A DNA stretch of 64,000 nucleotides from Lentibacillus lipolyticus. Its GTDB lineage: Bacteria; Bacillota; Bacilli; Bacillales; Amphibacillaceae. The notes under the pieces are model-generated. The model worked only from the letters and a program-made list of their open reading frames with translations. It had not been told where the DNA came from and made no database searches. The stretch is taken from the NCBI GenBank assembly GCA_004145795.1, contig SEIO01000008.1, positions 1-64,000 of the forward strand. The letters are read 5' to 3'. The position numbers and the translations under genes were made by a program. Positions 1 through 7,503 of the stretch are shown here, one piece after another. Every line of letters starts with the position of its first letter. Position 1 is the stretch's first letter.

Positions 1-1
1 A

Positions 2-52
2 TTAGCTGCCGATCGTATCAATGCCGAATTAGATCAGCAACAAGCTGCTTAA
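2..52 (+). CDS. C-terminal end of an unidentified protein (partial)
   Basis: The window opens inside a reading frame that ends with a TAA at 50-52 and encodes about 16 residues ending in NAELDQQQAA. The rest lies left of the window, so no family can be assigned. The alanine- and glutamine-rich end looks like a normal hydrophilic C-terminus. That this is a real gene end is an inference from the open frame and the spacing to the next reading frame. Confidence 0.35.
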   Translation, partial: LAADRINAELDQQQAA

Positions 53-158
53 AGGAATTTAAAAAATACATCTAAAAAATTCTGCAGGTCTTTGCGTTTT
101 TAAAAAGAGCAATTATGAAATTGACTCACAGATTTTAAATCATACATGGTTAGTTGGA

Positions 159-425
159 TTGGGCGGCGGGCTTTTTGCTTTTATTCTTTTGCTGTTGTTA
201 GCAGTACTTTATAAGCTTAGACCGACAGTGAATAAATATATGACTGATAAAACAAGGGAAATAGGGTATGAAGTGTTACAAAAATCTACTGGTGGTCAGC
301 TGTCGAATATTCTTAAAGGAAAACCAAATATTATCAATGGTTTCCAAGAACCTACTAATACTAAATATTATAGAAAAACACCAAAGAGCCTGGATTATTC
401 ATATTTCCAAACTAAGTCCCTTTAA
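159..425 (+). CDS. Small single-pass membrane protein of unknown function
   Basis: The frame encodes 88 residues from a TTG at 159. A strongly hydrophobic stretch (about residues 4-20, rich in L, F and A) is followed by a basic hydrophilic tail, so it would be a single-pass membrane protein with most of its mass on one side. The frame is open upstream to 63 without an ATG, and no convincing ribosome binding site precedes the TTG. It may therefore be a fragment of a longer gene that has lost its 5' end. It lies just left of the IS1380-type element, a common place for decayed genes. I do not recognise a family. Confidence 0.3.
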   Translation: MGGGLFAFILLLLLAVLYKLRPTVNKYMTDKTREIGYEVLQKSTGGQLSNILKGKPNIINGFQEPTNTKYYRKTPKSLDYSYFQTKSL

Positions 426-485
426 TCTTAAATCGGAATGCTATTTTGGCCTTTCAGGCACCAAATTAAGAGAAATGGAAAGAGC

Positions 486-2027
486 GATAAACTGTAGAGA
501 GACGTTTCACCAAAAAGCTGCCAAATTTGGACATACCACTCCCTTGGTCTTACCGCCGTTTTTTAAAATAGCGAAGGAAGTCTTTTGCCTCATTCCAGCT
601 TTAATGCTTGCACCCGTTGCAACACATTCCAAAAGAATGACTGGTACACAAAGCTGGACGATAATTTGAAGTAGAGAGACCGTCCGGATTTAACCAGTTT
701 ACTGGCTACTTTGATGATTTTTGTGCGGATGGTTTGGATTTGCATGTTCTTTTGGCCATCCGGAAAACAAAGTGTCCGCAGCCAGTTGGTGAAGTTATAG
801 GCTAACAGATTCAACATCATCCTTACTTCGTTTGTCGCAAAGGAGTGGCTGCACATGCGGTCCAGATAGAAGCCGTTTTTCGCTTCCTTGATGTAGTTCT
901 CCATCGTTCCTCTTTTCTGATAGGAACGAACAACATCTTTTGGTGAGAAAGTGTCACCTAAGTTTGTGACAAAGAAGGCATGGGTGAAAAATAATTCACC
1001 AGCTGGACGCACAGATTGGATGATCACCTTTCTCGGCGTGGACCATGATTTGGCTTGGTATTCGGTCTCTTCGTAATAGCATTCCGTCTTCGTTACATCA
1101 GATGGTGCCATGGTAGGGTGAAGCTCATTGGCAAGTCGTTGCAAATTGGCATTGGATTTCAAACGAATGACGTAATAAACGGATTCCTTTTCACATAGCT
1201 CATACAGGGCTGGAACAGCAAAACCACTGTCTCCGCGAAGGAATGGAATGGTTTCCGGAAATGTTTCATTGTAATGACGGATAACGGGTTCAATAAAATG
1301 AACAACACCGTTGGAAGTATAGACATTTCCTGGCCGAAGTTGAGCTTTCAAAAAGTCACCCGTGACACCATCAAATGCAACTAATGGATGAAAGCCGACT
1401 GTACCGTAGTGGGTATTGAATGCAGCATCTTCCTGATCACCATATGTATCCGAATGCGTAGAATCCAAGTCAAAGATAATGGACTTGGAACCCCTGGAGT
1501 GATGGACCTTATCTAAAAGCTTCTGATTTGCCTGGTTCATTTGATCCATAGATTCCCTATCAAACCGTGGGAAAAAGCGGGATAAACTGGGTTGAGAAGC
1601 TAATGCATCCGTCCCAACGATCTGCGTAAAAACTGGGTCATTCGTCAATTGATCAGCGGCATCATCTTCAGCGTATCCAGCAATGATCTGGTAAATCTTT
1701 TGACGAAGCAACTGCTCGTTGGAATGCACAGCATAACGTCTTTCGTCCCCTAGTTTCAAAAATTGATCCAACGTATGGAAGAAACCAATTTTATCATCGA
1801 ATTCCCGAAACAAAAGTTCACCTGTATCGGAGGAAAGAGAGCCTCCATCATTGGATAATTTAACTTGACGATTGAAATCTAGCGTTATTTGCGGTAAAGT
1901 AGCCATTATAAGAATCCTTTCTGTGGTTATTTGTTCGCACTTCTAACCTTAGCAGAAATGGATTCTTTTTTCATTTATTTGATGAAATGAAAATTTGGCT
2001 AAACCGCTTGAGTGGCAGGTGTTTATC
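486..2027. mobile_element. IS1380-type insertion sequence (ends approximate)
   Basis: One intact DDE transposase gene fills the element. The best support for the ends is two short words that occur in the same order, inverted, on both sides: GATAAAC at 486-492 (GTTTATC at 2021-2027) and GCCAAATTT at 520-528 (AAATTTGGC at 1991-1999). Their spacing differs by about 6 bases on the two sides, and I could not find a matching target duplication. The termini could therefore be off by some tens of bases. The size of about 1.5 kb is normal for the family. Confidence 0.5.
590..1906 (-). CDS. IS1380 family transposase
   Basis: A full-length DDE transposase of 438 residues that would cut and paste its own element. 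It begins with the family-typical N-terminus (TLPQITLDFNRQVKLS) and continues through the Q-LLRQKIYQIIAGYEDDAADQ-like region. The likely catalytic acids are D146/D148 in IIFDLDST, D226 in FLRGDSGF and E336 in KRGTMENY. The ATG is preceded by AAAGGA, and no internal stop is present, so it may still be active. It is the only gene in the element. Family membership is clear from overall pattern recognition; the assignment of catalytic residues is by motif only. Confidence 0.9.
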   Translation of the reverse strand: MATLPQITLDFNRQVKLSNDGGSLSSDTGELLFREFDDKIGFFHTLDQFLKLGDERRYAVHSNEQLLRQKIYQIIAGYAEDDAADQLTNDPVFTQIVGTDALASQPSLSRFFPRFDRESMDQMNQANQKLLDKVHHSRGSKSIIFDLDSTHSDTYGDQEDAAFNTHYGTVGFHPLVAFDGVTGDFLKAQLRPGNVYTSNGVVHFIEPVIRHYNETFPETIPFLRGDSGFAVPALYELCEKESVYYVIRLKSNANLQRLANELHPTMAPSDVTKTECYYEETEYQAKSWSTPRKVIIQSVRPAGELFFTHAFFVTNLGDTFSPKDVVRSYQKRGTMENYIKEAKNGFYLDRMCSHSFATNEVRMMLNLLAYNFTNWLRTLCFPDGQKNMQIQTIRTKIIKVASKLVKSGRSLYFKLSSSFVYQSFFWNVLQRVQALKLE

Positions 2028-2245
2028 CTGCATTATTAAGTTTTCGTGAATAATTCAGGAAGAGTTTTAATTTAAATGGATCAGTGGATCCTAATTTGTC
2101 ATATGATTCGTTACAAAATAAAAATAAGTGAACTCAGCAAGAACAAAAGGCATTACAAGATTATCTGCAAAGTATAGAGGGGAAAATGATTTGAATAGAT
2201 AATATGTAGTATTATTGTTTATTCTTGTATAAAGGGGGGTTATGT

Positions 2246-2545
2246 TTGAACGACAAGTTGTGGAAAACGATACAAATTTCCAGTTTTATATTAATTTTGT
2301 TCATTTTTTTGGGAACCATTTTAGTCTCGGATCTCGAGCCTAAGCCGGATGGTGGCTGGCATGCTACATTTCCTAGTAGGCGTTTTCAAATGACTGCATT
2401 AGCATTATTTATTGTCCTTGCGTTGACATGGGTATTTGCTACCTATGTTAGGAGGGAGGGGGAGGTTTCACTTCGGGCTGCGAAACGTGGTGTTCTATTT
2501 ATCATAGGAATGGGGATATTCTATTGGTTGCTGCAACAGATTTAA
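2246..2545 (+). CDS. Small three-helix membrane protein, unknown function
   Basis: About 99 residues from a TTG start at 2246, chosen because AAAGGGGGG lies 8 bases upstream; an in-frame TTG at 2225 has no such site. Three hydrophobic segments are visible: near residues 9-26 (ISSFILILFIFLGTILV), 47-62 (MTALALFIVLALTWVF) and 79-96 (VLFIIGMGIFYWLL). They are linked by charged loops. No catalytic or binding motif is apparent. It is followed by another pair of small membrane-protein frames on the same strand, which suggests an accessory cluster of membrane peptides beside the insertion sequence. Family unknown. Confidence 0.6.
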   Translation: MNDKLWKTIQISSFILILFIFLGTILVSDLEPKPDGGWHATFPSRRFQMTALALFIVLALTWVFATYVRREGEVSLRAAKRGVLFIIGMGIFYWLLQQI

Positions 2546-2696
2546 TCCTATCATGTAGACGCGTTAACAATTGCTCCCGATTAGTCACGTCTTCCCCAAT
2601 GATAAACGCTTCTATTAATTTCCAGAGAACTAGAGGGAGTAAACTTTTGGCCATCATTAACCCCTTAAATCTTCGTATGACGAGGAGGTTGCGCTT

Positions 2697-2870
2697 ATGA
2701 GTAACAGAGAGGAAATATGGGGGTTTATCAGGCTGGTATCATCAGTCTCCAGTCTGTTAGCTGTGCCTGCCTTCTTTTACTTTTTTGGTTATCGGATTAC
2801 AGGAAAGTGGGAAGTAGCTGTTGAAAATCTTTCATGGAACAATCCTTTTTTAAAAGATAAGAAACTATAA
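2697..2870 (+). CDS. Short membrane protein, possibly the 5' part of a gene split by a repeat
   Basis: A 57-residue frame from an ATG with CGAGGAGG well placed upstream. It has one hydrophobic segment (about residues 11-31, FIRLVSSVSSLLAVPAFFYFF) and ends in a lysine-rich tail. Immediately downstream lies a G+C-rich interspersed repeat (2885-3045), after which another two-helix frame begins. The two halves could once have been one protein interrupted by the repeat, since neither has an obvious complete fold. That is inference; the strong ribosome binding site is what supports translation of this part. Confidence 0.5.
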   Translation: MSNREEIWGFIRLVSSVSSLLAVPAFFYFFGYRITGKWEVAVENLSWNNPFLKDKKL

Positions 2871-2884
2871 AATTTAGCGATATA

Positions 2885-3045
2885 ACTTTTACTTGCAAGG
2901 TTAAGCCACGTCCGGCTCCAGCTCCCAGCGACTAGCGCGACTTCCTTCACCTCCGTCCGATAAGTCAACATCGACTCCCCATGGTCGTCGTGTTTCCTTT
3001 ATCTCCTGCGGCTCAGTCCAGTCCGTACGTCGCTAACCGGTCGCT
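2885..3045. repeat. Bacillaceae interspersed G+C-rich repeat
   Basis: The stretch from TTAAGCCACGTCCGGCTCC through GATAAGTCAACATCGACTCC and TTTATCTCCTGCGGCTCAG to CGCTTGCGCCTTTG has a composition unlike its A+T-rich surroundings. It matches, from memory, a family of roughly 150-bp non-coding elements scattered through Bacillaceae genomes. Boundaries are approximate. It separates the small membrane-protein frame ending at 2870 from the one ending at 3223 and supplies the apparent start codon of the latter. Confidence 0.55.
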
Positions 3046-3223
3046 TGCGCCTTTGTTCTATGTCATTGCGGTTGCGGTGATTGGGGGAGCTGCTTTAGCG
3101 ATGCTGACGTTTGACGTTGAGAAAAATGATTATCGGTTAAGTGGAAAAGTAGTTTTAAAGACGTTGCGGAGAATTGTATCGATTGTCATAGTGGTCGTTT
3201 TGGTACGGCTATTTATCACGTAA
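2981..3223 (+). CDS. Small two-helix membrane protein whose start lies in a repeat
   Basis: The frame encodes 80 residues from an ATG at 2981, but its first 20 or so codons are translated interspersed-repeat DNA and no good ribosome binding site precedes it. The native part probably begins near the TTG of the LFYVIAVAVIGGAALAML segment (about 3050). Two hydrophobic helices (about residues 26-42 and 66-79) flank a charged loop. It may be the 3' remainder of the gene starting at 2697. Function unknown; translation uncertain. Confidence 0.35.
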   Translation: MVVVFPLSPAAQSSPYVANRSLAPLFYVIAVAVIGGAALAMLTFDVEKNDYRLSGKVVLKTLRRIVSIVIVVVLVRLFIT

Positions 3224-3307
3224 CTAAGGGGTTATTGGAATGGGGGATGATGGTAGCGTACGCCATTCTTCCTATCTACCAAACAACCTTCAGAGAGGAG
3301 GATGAAA

Positions 3308-4645
3308 ATGATTAAAAGATCGTCCATCATTTTTCTAACACTGACCAGCTTATTCATTGTTCTTGCTGCCTGCTCAGATGAAAATCAAGGTACATCAGGC
3401 GAGGAAGATACACAAGCGAAAAAAGCATCGGGAAAAAAGGAAATAGACATTCCAGAAGCACCCACAGAACCTGAAAAGATGGTGGAAAATGGTCCGGGTA
3501 AATCGTTCGCAAATGATTTGACGGACGATGACATATCTCAGGTATTAAAGGAGATGCCGAATAATCTAAAAGATAAAGACATATATAATTATTTGATTGA
3601 TCAGTTTGCGTATGACTACAGTGATGCGATGAATGCCTATGAATCATTTGATCCGCAGTTTAAACTGACAAAAGCCCCCGATGTGCAGGTTGATGAGGAC
3701 AAAGTGCAGCATATTAGCTTATTGTTGGATTCAAGCGGAAGTATGGGGGCATATGTAAACGGAAATAGGAAAATGGATGAGGCCAAGACAGCATTAAAAG
3801 ACTTTGCATCCAGCATGTCAGAAGAGACGAAGACAAGTTTGATTGTGTATGGTCATAAAGGAACCGGCAGTGAGGAAGATAAAGCGTTATCTTGTGATAG
3901 CATTGAGCTAAGTTATCCATTGAGTACATATGATAAAGATTCTTTTAATAAAGCTTTGAAGGAACTTGAACCTGCTGGATGGACGCCACTGGCAGGGTCT
4001 CTGGAAAAGGCAAGTGAAGTGCTGGGATCTGACACCGGTGACAATGTTGAGAATGTTATTTATGTCATCAGTGATGGCACCGAGACATGTGGCGGCAATC
4101 CCGTCAACAAGGCCAAAGAGCTGCATGAATCTGATTTAAATGCAACAGTCAATGTGATTGCTTTTGATGTCAATTCCGAAGAGCAGAAACAGCTGAAAGA
4201 AGTTGCTGATGCGGGAGGTGGAACATTTAAATCCGTAGCAAACGGCAAAAGCATGTTTGAAATGGTGGATGAGATTGTAGATGAAGCCGTTTCAGGTTTG
4301 GAAGTGAATTTGTGGACTGCTAGGGAAGGTCAGGACATAAATAAAGAGCACCGTGGCAAACAGAATGAATTAAACGATGCGGAAAGCGCATTTAATGCGT
4401 TTATTGACGATGAGCATAAGGCGTTAATGGATGCGCTTGCTATTTTGGAAGAATCAGGGAGAATTAATGAAAAGACAGCAAATCAAACTGAACAAAAAAT
4501 TTCTGACAGAAGAGATATGTTAAGGCAATATAATGACCGGCTTCGGAAAGAGTATGGTCAGGCACTGAAGGACGAACGGGAGAAAACCTTTGATCTGCTG
4601 GATGATATAAAGCAGAAAAAAATGGATGAGTTGAGTAAAGACTAA
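3308..4645 (+). CDS. vWA-domain lipoprotein
   Basis: A 445-residue surface lipoprotein. A short basic N-terminus and hydrophobic segment end in the lipobox LAAC, with the lipidated Cys near residue 22, so it should be anchored outside the membrane. A von Willebrand A domain follows, with a metal-ion MIDAS motif DSSGSMG at about 141-147 and a later ISDGTETC segment. The C-terminal quarter is highly charged and probably coiled coil (KEYGQALKDEREKTFDLL). The start at 3308 is preferred over 3302 because GAGGAGG then sits 6-7 bases upstream. Such proteins bind protein partners through the MIDAS metal; the ligand cannot be told here. It follows small membrane proteins on the same strand but with a 78-base gap. 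Confidence 0.8.
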   Translation: MIKRSSIIFLTLTSLFIVLAACSDENQGTSGEEDTQAKKASGKKEIDIPEAPTEPEKMVENGPGKSFANDLTDDDISQVLKEMPNNLKDKDIYNYLIDQFAYDYSDAMNAYESFDPQFKLTKAPDVQVDEDKVQHISLLLDSSGSMGAYVNGNRKMDEAKTALKDFASSMSEETKTSLIVYGHKGTGSEEDKALSCDSIELSYPLSTYDKDSFNKALKELEPAGWTPLAGSLEKASEVLGSDTGDNVENVIYVISDGTETCGGNPVNKAKELHESDLNATVNVIAFDVNSEEQKQLKEVADAGGGTFKSVANGKSMFEMVDEIVDEAVSGLEVNLWTAREGQDINKEHRGKQNELNDAESAFNAFIDDEHKALMDALAILEESGRINEKTANQTEQKISDRRDMLRQYNDRLRKEYGQALKDEREKTFDLLDDIKQKKMDELSKD

Positions 4646-4703
4646 TAGCGTCCATAGGGCCGATGAAAAGCCGTTGTAAAAAGCTTTGTATCCATATGAA
4701 AAA

Positions 4704-4969
4704 AGGCTGGGACAAAAACTTTTAGTTAAAAATCCGAATGAAGATACTCAAATAGTTTAATCAGTTCGGATTTCCGTTTTTAACGACATTAGCGCAGGAA
4801 AAACACGAAGACTCCTGCGGGAAGAAAAGCCTAGGTGAGACCCCGGAGTGCGATAGCACGAGGAGGCTCAGCAGCGCCCGCGGAAAGCGTAGTGTTTTTC
4901 CGGAGCGGTGAATACTTCTAAAATATATCGTTCGTATTTAGAAGTGATTGTTTAATTTTGTCCCAGCCT
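4704..4969. repeat. 266-bp interspersed element with 14-bp terminal inverted repeats
   Basis: The element is bounded by AGGCTGGGACAAAA (4704-4717) and its exact reverse complement TTTTGTCCCAGCCT (4956-4969). Inside are a hairpin AAATCCGAA...TTCGGATTT and the G+C-rich core GACTCCTGCGGGA...AGCGCCCGCGGAAAGCG, which I recognise from many Bacillaceae intergenic regions. It has no coding capacity. It lies between the convergent vWA gene and fdhA and could also act as a bidirectional transcription stop. It fills the 358-base gap between these two genes. Confidence 0.75.
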
Positions 4970-5003
4970 CTTAATTATCACGTTTTTCTAGAGAAGAGCG
5001 CTC

Positions 5004-6221
5004 CTATTTGCGCACCATGCCGTGTGGGTCGATAACGAACTTTTTGGCGACGCCACTGTCAAATTCCTTATACCCCTGTGGTGCTTCATCCAGCGAGATA
5101 ACGGTAGCATTAACCACATTGGCAATGTCTGCTTTGCCATGCAAAATGGCGTTCATTAACTGGCGCTGGTACTTCATGGCTGGTGTTTGTCCAGTCGCGA
5201 AACTGTGGGCTTTGGACCACCCTAAACCAAAGCGCACCTTAAGGGACCCGTGCTTTGCTTCTTGGTCTTCGGCGCCGGGATCATCCGTCACATACAGGCC
5301 AGGAATACCGAATTTACCACCGGCTTCCACAACGTCCATCATTGTGTTTAATACCGCAGCTGGGGCTTCCTCATGATTCGTTCCATGTCCATAGGCTTCG
5401 AAACCTACTGCATCAATGCCACAATCTACTTCCGGCACACCCAGGATTTGTTCAATTTGTTCGCCGACATCATCATGATCCTTCAGGTTAATCGTTTCAC
5501 AGCCAAAGCTTCGGGCCTGCTTCAGCCTTTCTTCTTTTAGATCACCGACAATGACAACGGCGGCTCCAAGCAATTGAGCAGAATGAGCAGCGGCCAGACC
5601 GACTGGACCTGCACCGGCCACATAAACAGTAGATCCTGAAGTGACGCCGGCATTCACCGCTCCATGATATCCGGTTGGGAAAATGTCAGATAACATGGTG
5701 AGATCAAGAATTTTTTCCATTGCTAAATCTTTGTCCGGGAATTTGAGCAATTGAAAGTCAGCGTATGGCACCATCACATATTCGGACTGGCCGCCAACCC
5801 AGCCTCCCATGTCGACATAACCGTATGCACCGCCTGGACGTTCGGGGTTCACGTTCTGGCAGATATGTGTATCTTGGCGGCGGCACATTTTACAACGACC
5901 GCAAGCCACATTAAACGGCACGGACACAATATCGCCTTTCTTTAAGAACTCCACGTCCCGACCGACTTCTACAATTTCACCGGTTATTTCGTGTCCAAGT
6001 ACTAACCCCTCTGGAGCGGTTGTACGCCCTCGTACCATGTGCTGGTCACTACCGCAAATATTAGTGACAATGTTTTTAATAATAACGCCGTGCTCACATT
6101 TGCGCCCGGCATTTCCCTTTGGTACACCAGGTCCTTCATGCAACACCAAATCCGGGTACGATATATCCTGAACTTCTACCTTACCACTTCCTAAGTACAC
6201 GACACCACGATTACCAGCCAA
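5004..6221 (-). CDS. fdhA: Glutathione-independent formaldehyde dehydrogenase
   Basis: A zinc-dependent medium-chain dehydrogenase of 405 residues that oxidises formaldehyde to formate with NAD+ without added glutathione. Catalytic zinc ligands are indicated by NICGSDQHM and GHEITGEIVEVG. The structural zinc site is the four-Cys cluster CGRCKMCRRQDTHIC. The nucleotide-binding glycine motif is GAGPVGLAAA. The TTG at 6221 (LAGNRGVVYLG) is taken as start because AAGGAGG lies 8-9 bases before it and homologues begin there; an upstream ATG at 6257 lacks a site. It is divergent from the HbpS-like gene. Specificity could also be a related alcohol dehydrogenase, but the whole pattern is that of FdhA. 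Confidence 0.9.
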   Translation of the reverse strand: MAGNRGVVYLGSGKVEVQDISYPDLVLHEGPGVPKGNAGRKCEHGVIIKNIVTNICGSDQHMVRGRTTAPEGLVLGHEITGEIVEVGRDVEFLKKGDIVSVPFNVACGRCKMCRRQDTHICQNVNPERPGGAYGYVDMGGWVGGQSEYVMVPYADFQLLKFPDKDLAMEKILDLTMLSDIFPTGYHGAVNAGVTSGSTVYVAGAGPVGLAAAHSAQLLGAAVVIVGDLKEERLKQARSFGCETINLKDHDDVGEQIEQILGVPEVDCGIDAVGFEAYGHGTNHEEAPAAVLNTMMDVVEAGGKFGIPGLYVTDDPGAEDQEAKHGSLKVRFGLGWSKAHSFATGQTPAMKYQRQLMNAILHGKADIANVVNATVISLDEAPQGYKEFDSGVAKKFVIDPHGMVRK

Positions 6222-6416
6222 ACAAAAAACCTCCTTGGAATAAATCAGATCTCCCATTGTTCACTTATGTGCGACCGTCTTAGTTAATATATTCCCGGTC
6301 TTGATGTTTTAAAACTAAAAATGATAAGAAAATTCAGTGTTTATTTTAAGGAATAAGGGAATATATAGCGTACGTATGCATAAGCTTTAAAAGGTTTCAA
6401 GAAAGGATGGGTTTTC

Positions 6417-6830
6417 ATGGGAACGTTAAATTTGGAAATGGCTAAAAAGGTGATTGAAGGAGCGGAAGCAGAAGCGGCTAACATTGGGGTGCAGATGGTC
6501 ATTTCCGTTATGGACGATGGAGGGAATCTGATTGCCACCCATCGCATGGATGATGCATGGCTCGCAAGTGTGGATATCGCACGAAATAAGGCTTGGACAT
6601 CCGTTGCGCTTAAAATGCCAACCTCCAACTTGGAAGATGCGACGGTACCGAATGCGGAGTTATGGGGACTTAATACAACGAATCAGGGAAAAATTGTTGT
6701 ATTCGGCGGTGGCATCCCGCTGGAAAAGGACGGGAAAGTACTCGGAGCGATTGGTGTAAGTGGTGGCGCCGTACCACAGGATGTCCAAGTAGCAGAAGCG
6801 GGCGTTAACGTATTTGAAAAAGAAAAATAA
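6417..6830 (+). CDS. GlcG/HbpS-like protein (DUF336)
   Basis: A 137-residue single-domain protein of the GlcG/HbpS family. Recognisable features are the N-terminal helix (LEMAKKVIEGAEAEA), the strand ISVMDDGGNLIATHRMDDAW and the glycine-rich end GGGIPLEKDGKVLGAIGVSGG. Members bind heme or cobalamin-like cofactors in some organisms or sit beside glycolate and alcohol oxidation genes in others. AAGGATGG precedes the ATG. It is divergent from fdhA and shares its roughly 195-base promoter region, so a role in the same C1/aldehyde response is an inference. A terminator follows directly. Confidence 0.85.
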   Translation: MGTLNLEMAKKVIEGAEAEAANIGVQMVISVMDDGGNLIATHRMDDAWLASVDIARNKAWTSVALKMPTSNLEDATVPNAELWGLNTTNQGKIVVFGGGIPLEKDGKVLGAIGVSGGAVPQDVQVAEAGVNVFEKEK

Positions 6831-6843
6831 GTGATTCATTAAG

Positions 6844-6873
6844 ACCTCCATTGCAATGGGGGTTTTATTTTTA
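6844..6873 (+). terminator. Intrinsic terminator after the HbpS-like gene
   Basis: ACCTCCA-TTGCAA-TGGGGGT forms a 7-bp stem (one G.U pair) followed at once by TTTTATTTTT. Confidence 0.75.
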
Positions 6874-7069
6874 ATTATCAGTCCTTCAATGGCGTGATGC
6901 GGTAATAGATGTGATTATAACGCGGATAGGGTTTTTTGGCAGCCGCCCATTTTCACGTGCCAATCAATTTCTAGAAGCATCTGGACGTAACCCTGTTGAC
7001 TGGAACGTTCGAGGATAAACCGTGCCTAGTCAAAGTAATAATAATTTTAAAAAAATATAGTTAGAACAT
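6874..7069. other. Spacer with no recognised feature
   Basis: A non-coding stretch between the HbpS terminator and the promoter of the YCII gene. No credible reading frame, repeat or structured RNA was seen in it. Confidence 0.5.
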
Positions 7070-7099
7070 TTGTTTGCCTTTGGTCCGGTGTGATATACT
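7070..7099 (+). promoter_or_regulatory. Sigma-A type promoter of the YCII gene
   Basis: A -35-like TTGTTT (7070-7075), an 18-base spacer and a -10 TATACT (7094-7099) preceded by TG one base upstream (extended -10). The leader to the ATG at 7179 is about 75 bases. Confidence 0.5.
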
Positions 7100-7178
7100 A
7101 CTTGTAGATAAACTCCTAGATCAGTCTTCCAGTTAGAGAACAAATAGTGATTCAGCATCACATAGGGAGGAAACTAAT

Positions 7179-7457
7179 ATGAAATATTATGCCGTGATTT
7201 TAACGATGCAAGATGAAGAAAAAAACCGATCATTTCGTCCGCAGCACTTGGCGTTCCTGGAGCAAATGAGACAGGAAAATAAAGTAGTGATGAACGGACC
7301 ATTTACTGATGGAGCTGGTGGCTTGGTTATCTATGCCGCGAATGATTTGGAGGAAGCAATCTCCTATCTGAAACAGGACCCCTATATTGTAAATGGCGCA
7401 AGAAACTGGGAAATTCATGAATGGGCGCTGGAAACGAATCCCAACTTTCATTTGTAA
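7179..7457 (+). CDS. YCII-related (YciI-like) protein
   Basis: A 92-residue protein with the ferredoxin-like fold expected of the YCII family: it opens KYYAVILTMQDEEKN, has RPQHLAFLEQMRQENKVVMNGPF and ends DPYIVNGARNWEIHEWALETN. The His of the RPxHLxFL segment and an acidic residue are the conserved polar pair of this family. The exact reaction is unknown for most members; a few are lyase or dehydrochlorinase-like domains. AGGGAGG is correctly placed before the ATG. It stands alone with its own promoter and converges on the DnaD-like gene. Confidence 0.8.
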   Translation: MKYYAVILTMQDEEKNRSFRPQHLAFLEQMRQENKVVMNGPFTDGAGGLVIYAANDLEEAISYLKQDPYIVNGARNWEIHEWALETNPNFHL

Positions 7458-7503
7458 CGTAATTTATGGGTCTATGATTCTTGTACCTCGCCATTTCAAA
7501 CAT

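Noticed and set aside
523-560. Exact IS1380 terminal repeat with ACCACTC / GAGTGG ends
   Set aside because: The similarity of 533-545 with the right flank near 2010-2016 is too short, and no matching target duplication was found; only approximate ends are given.
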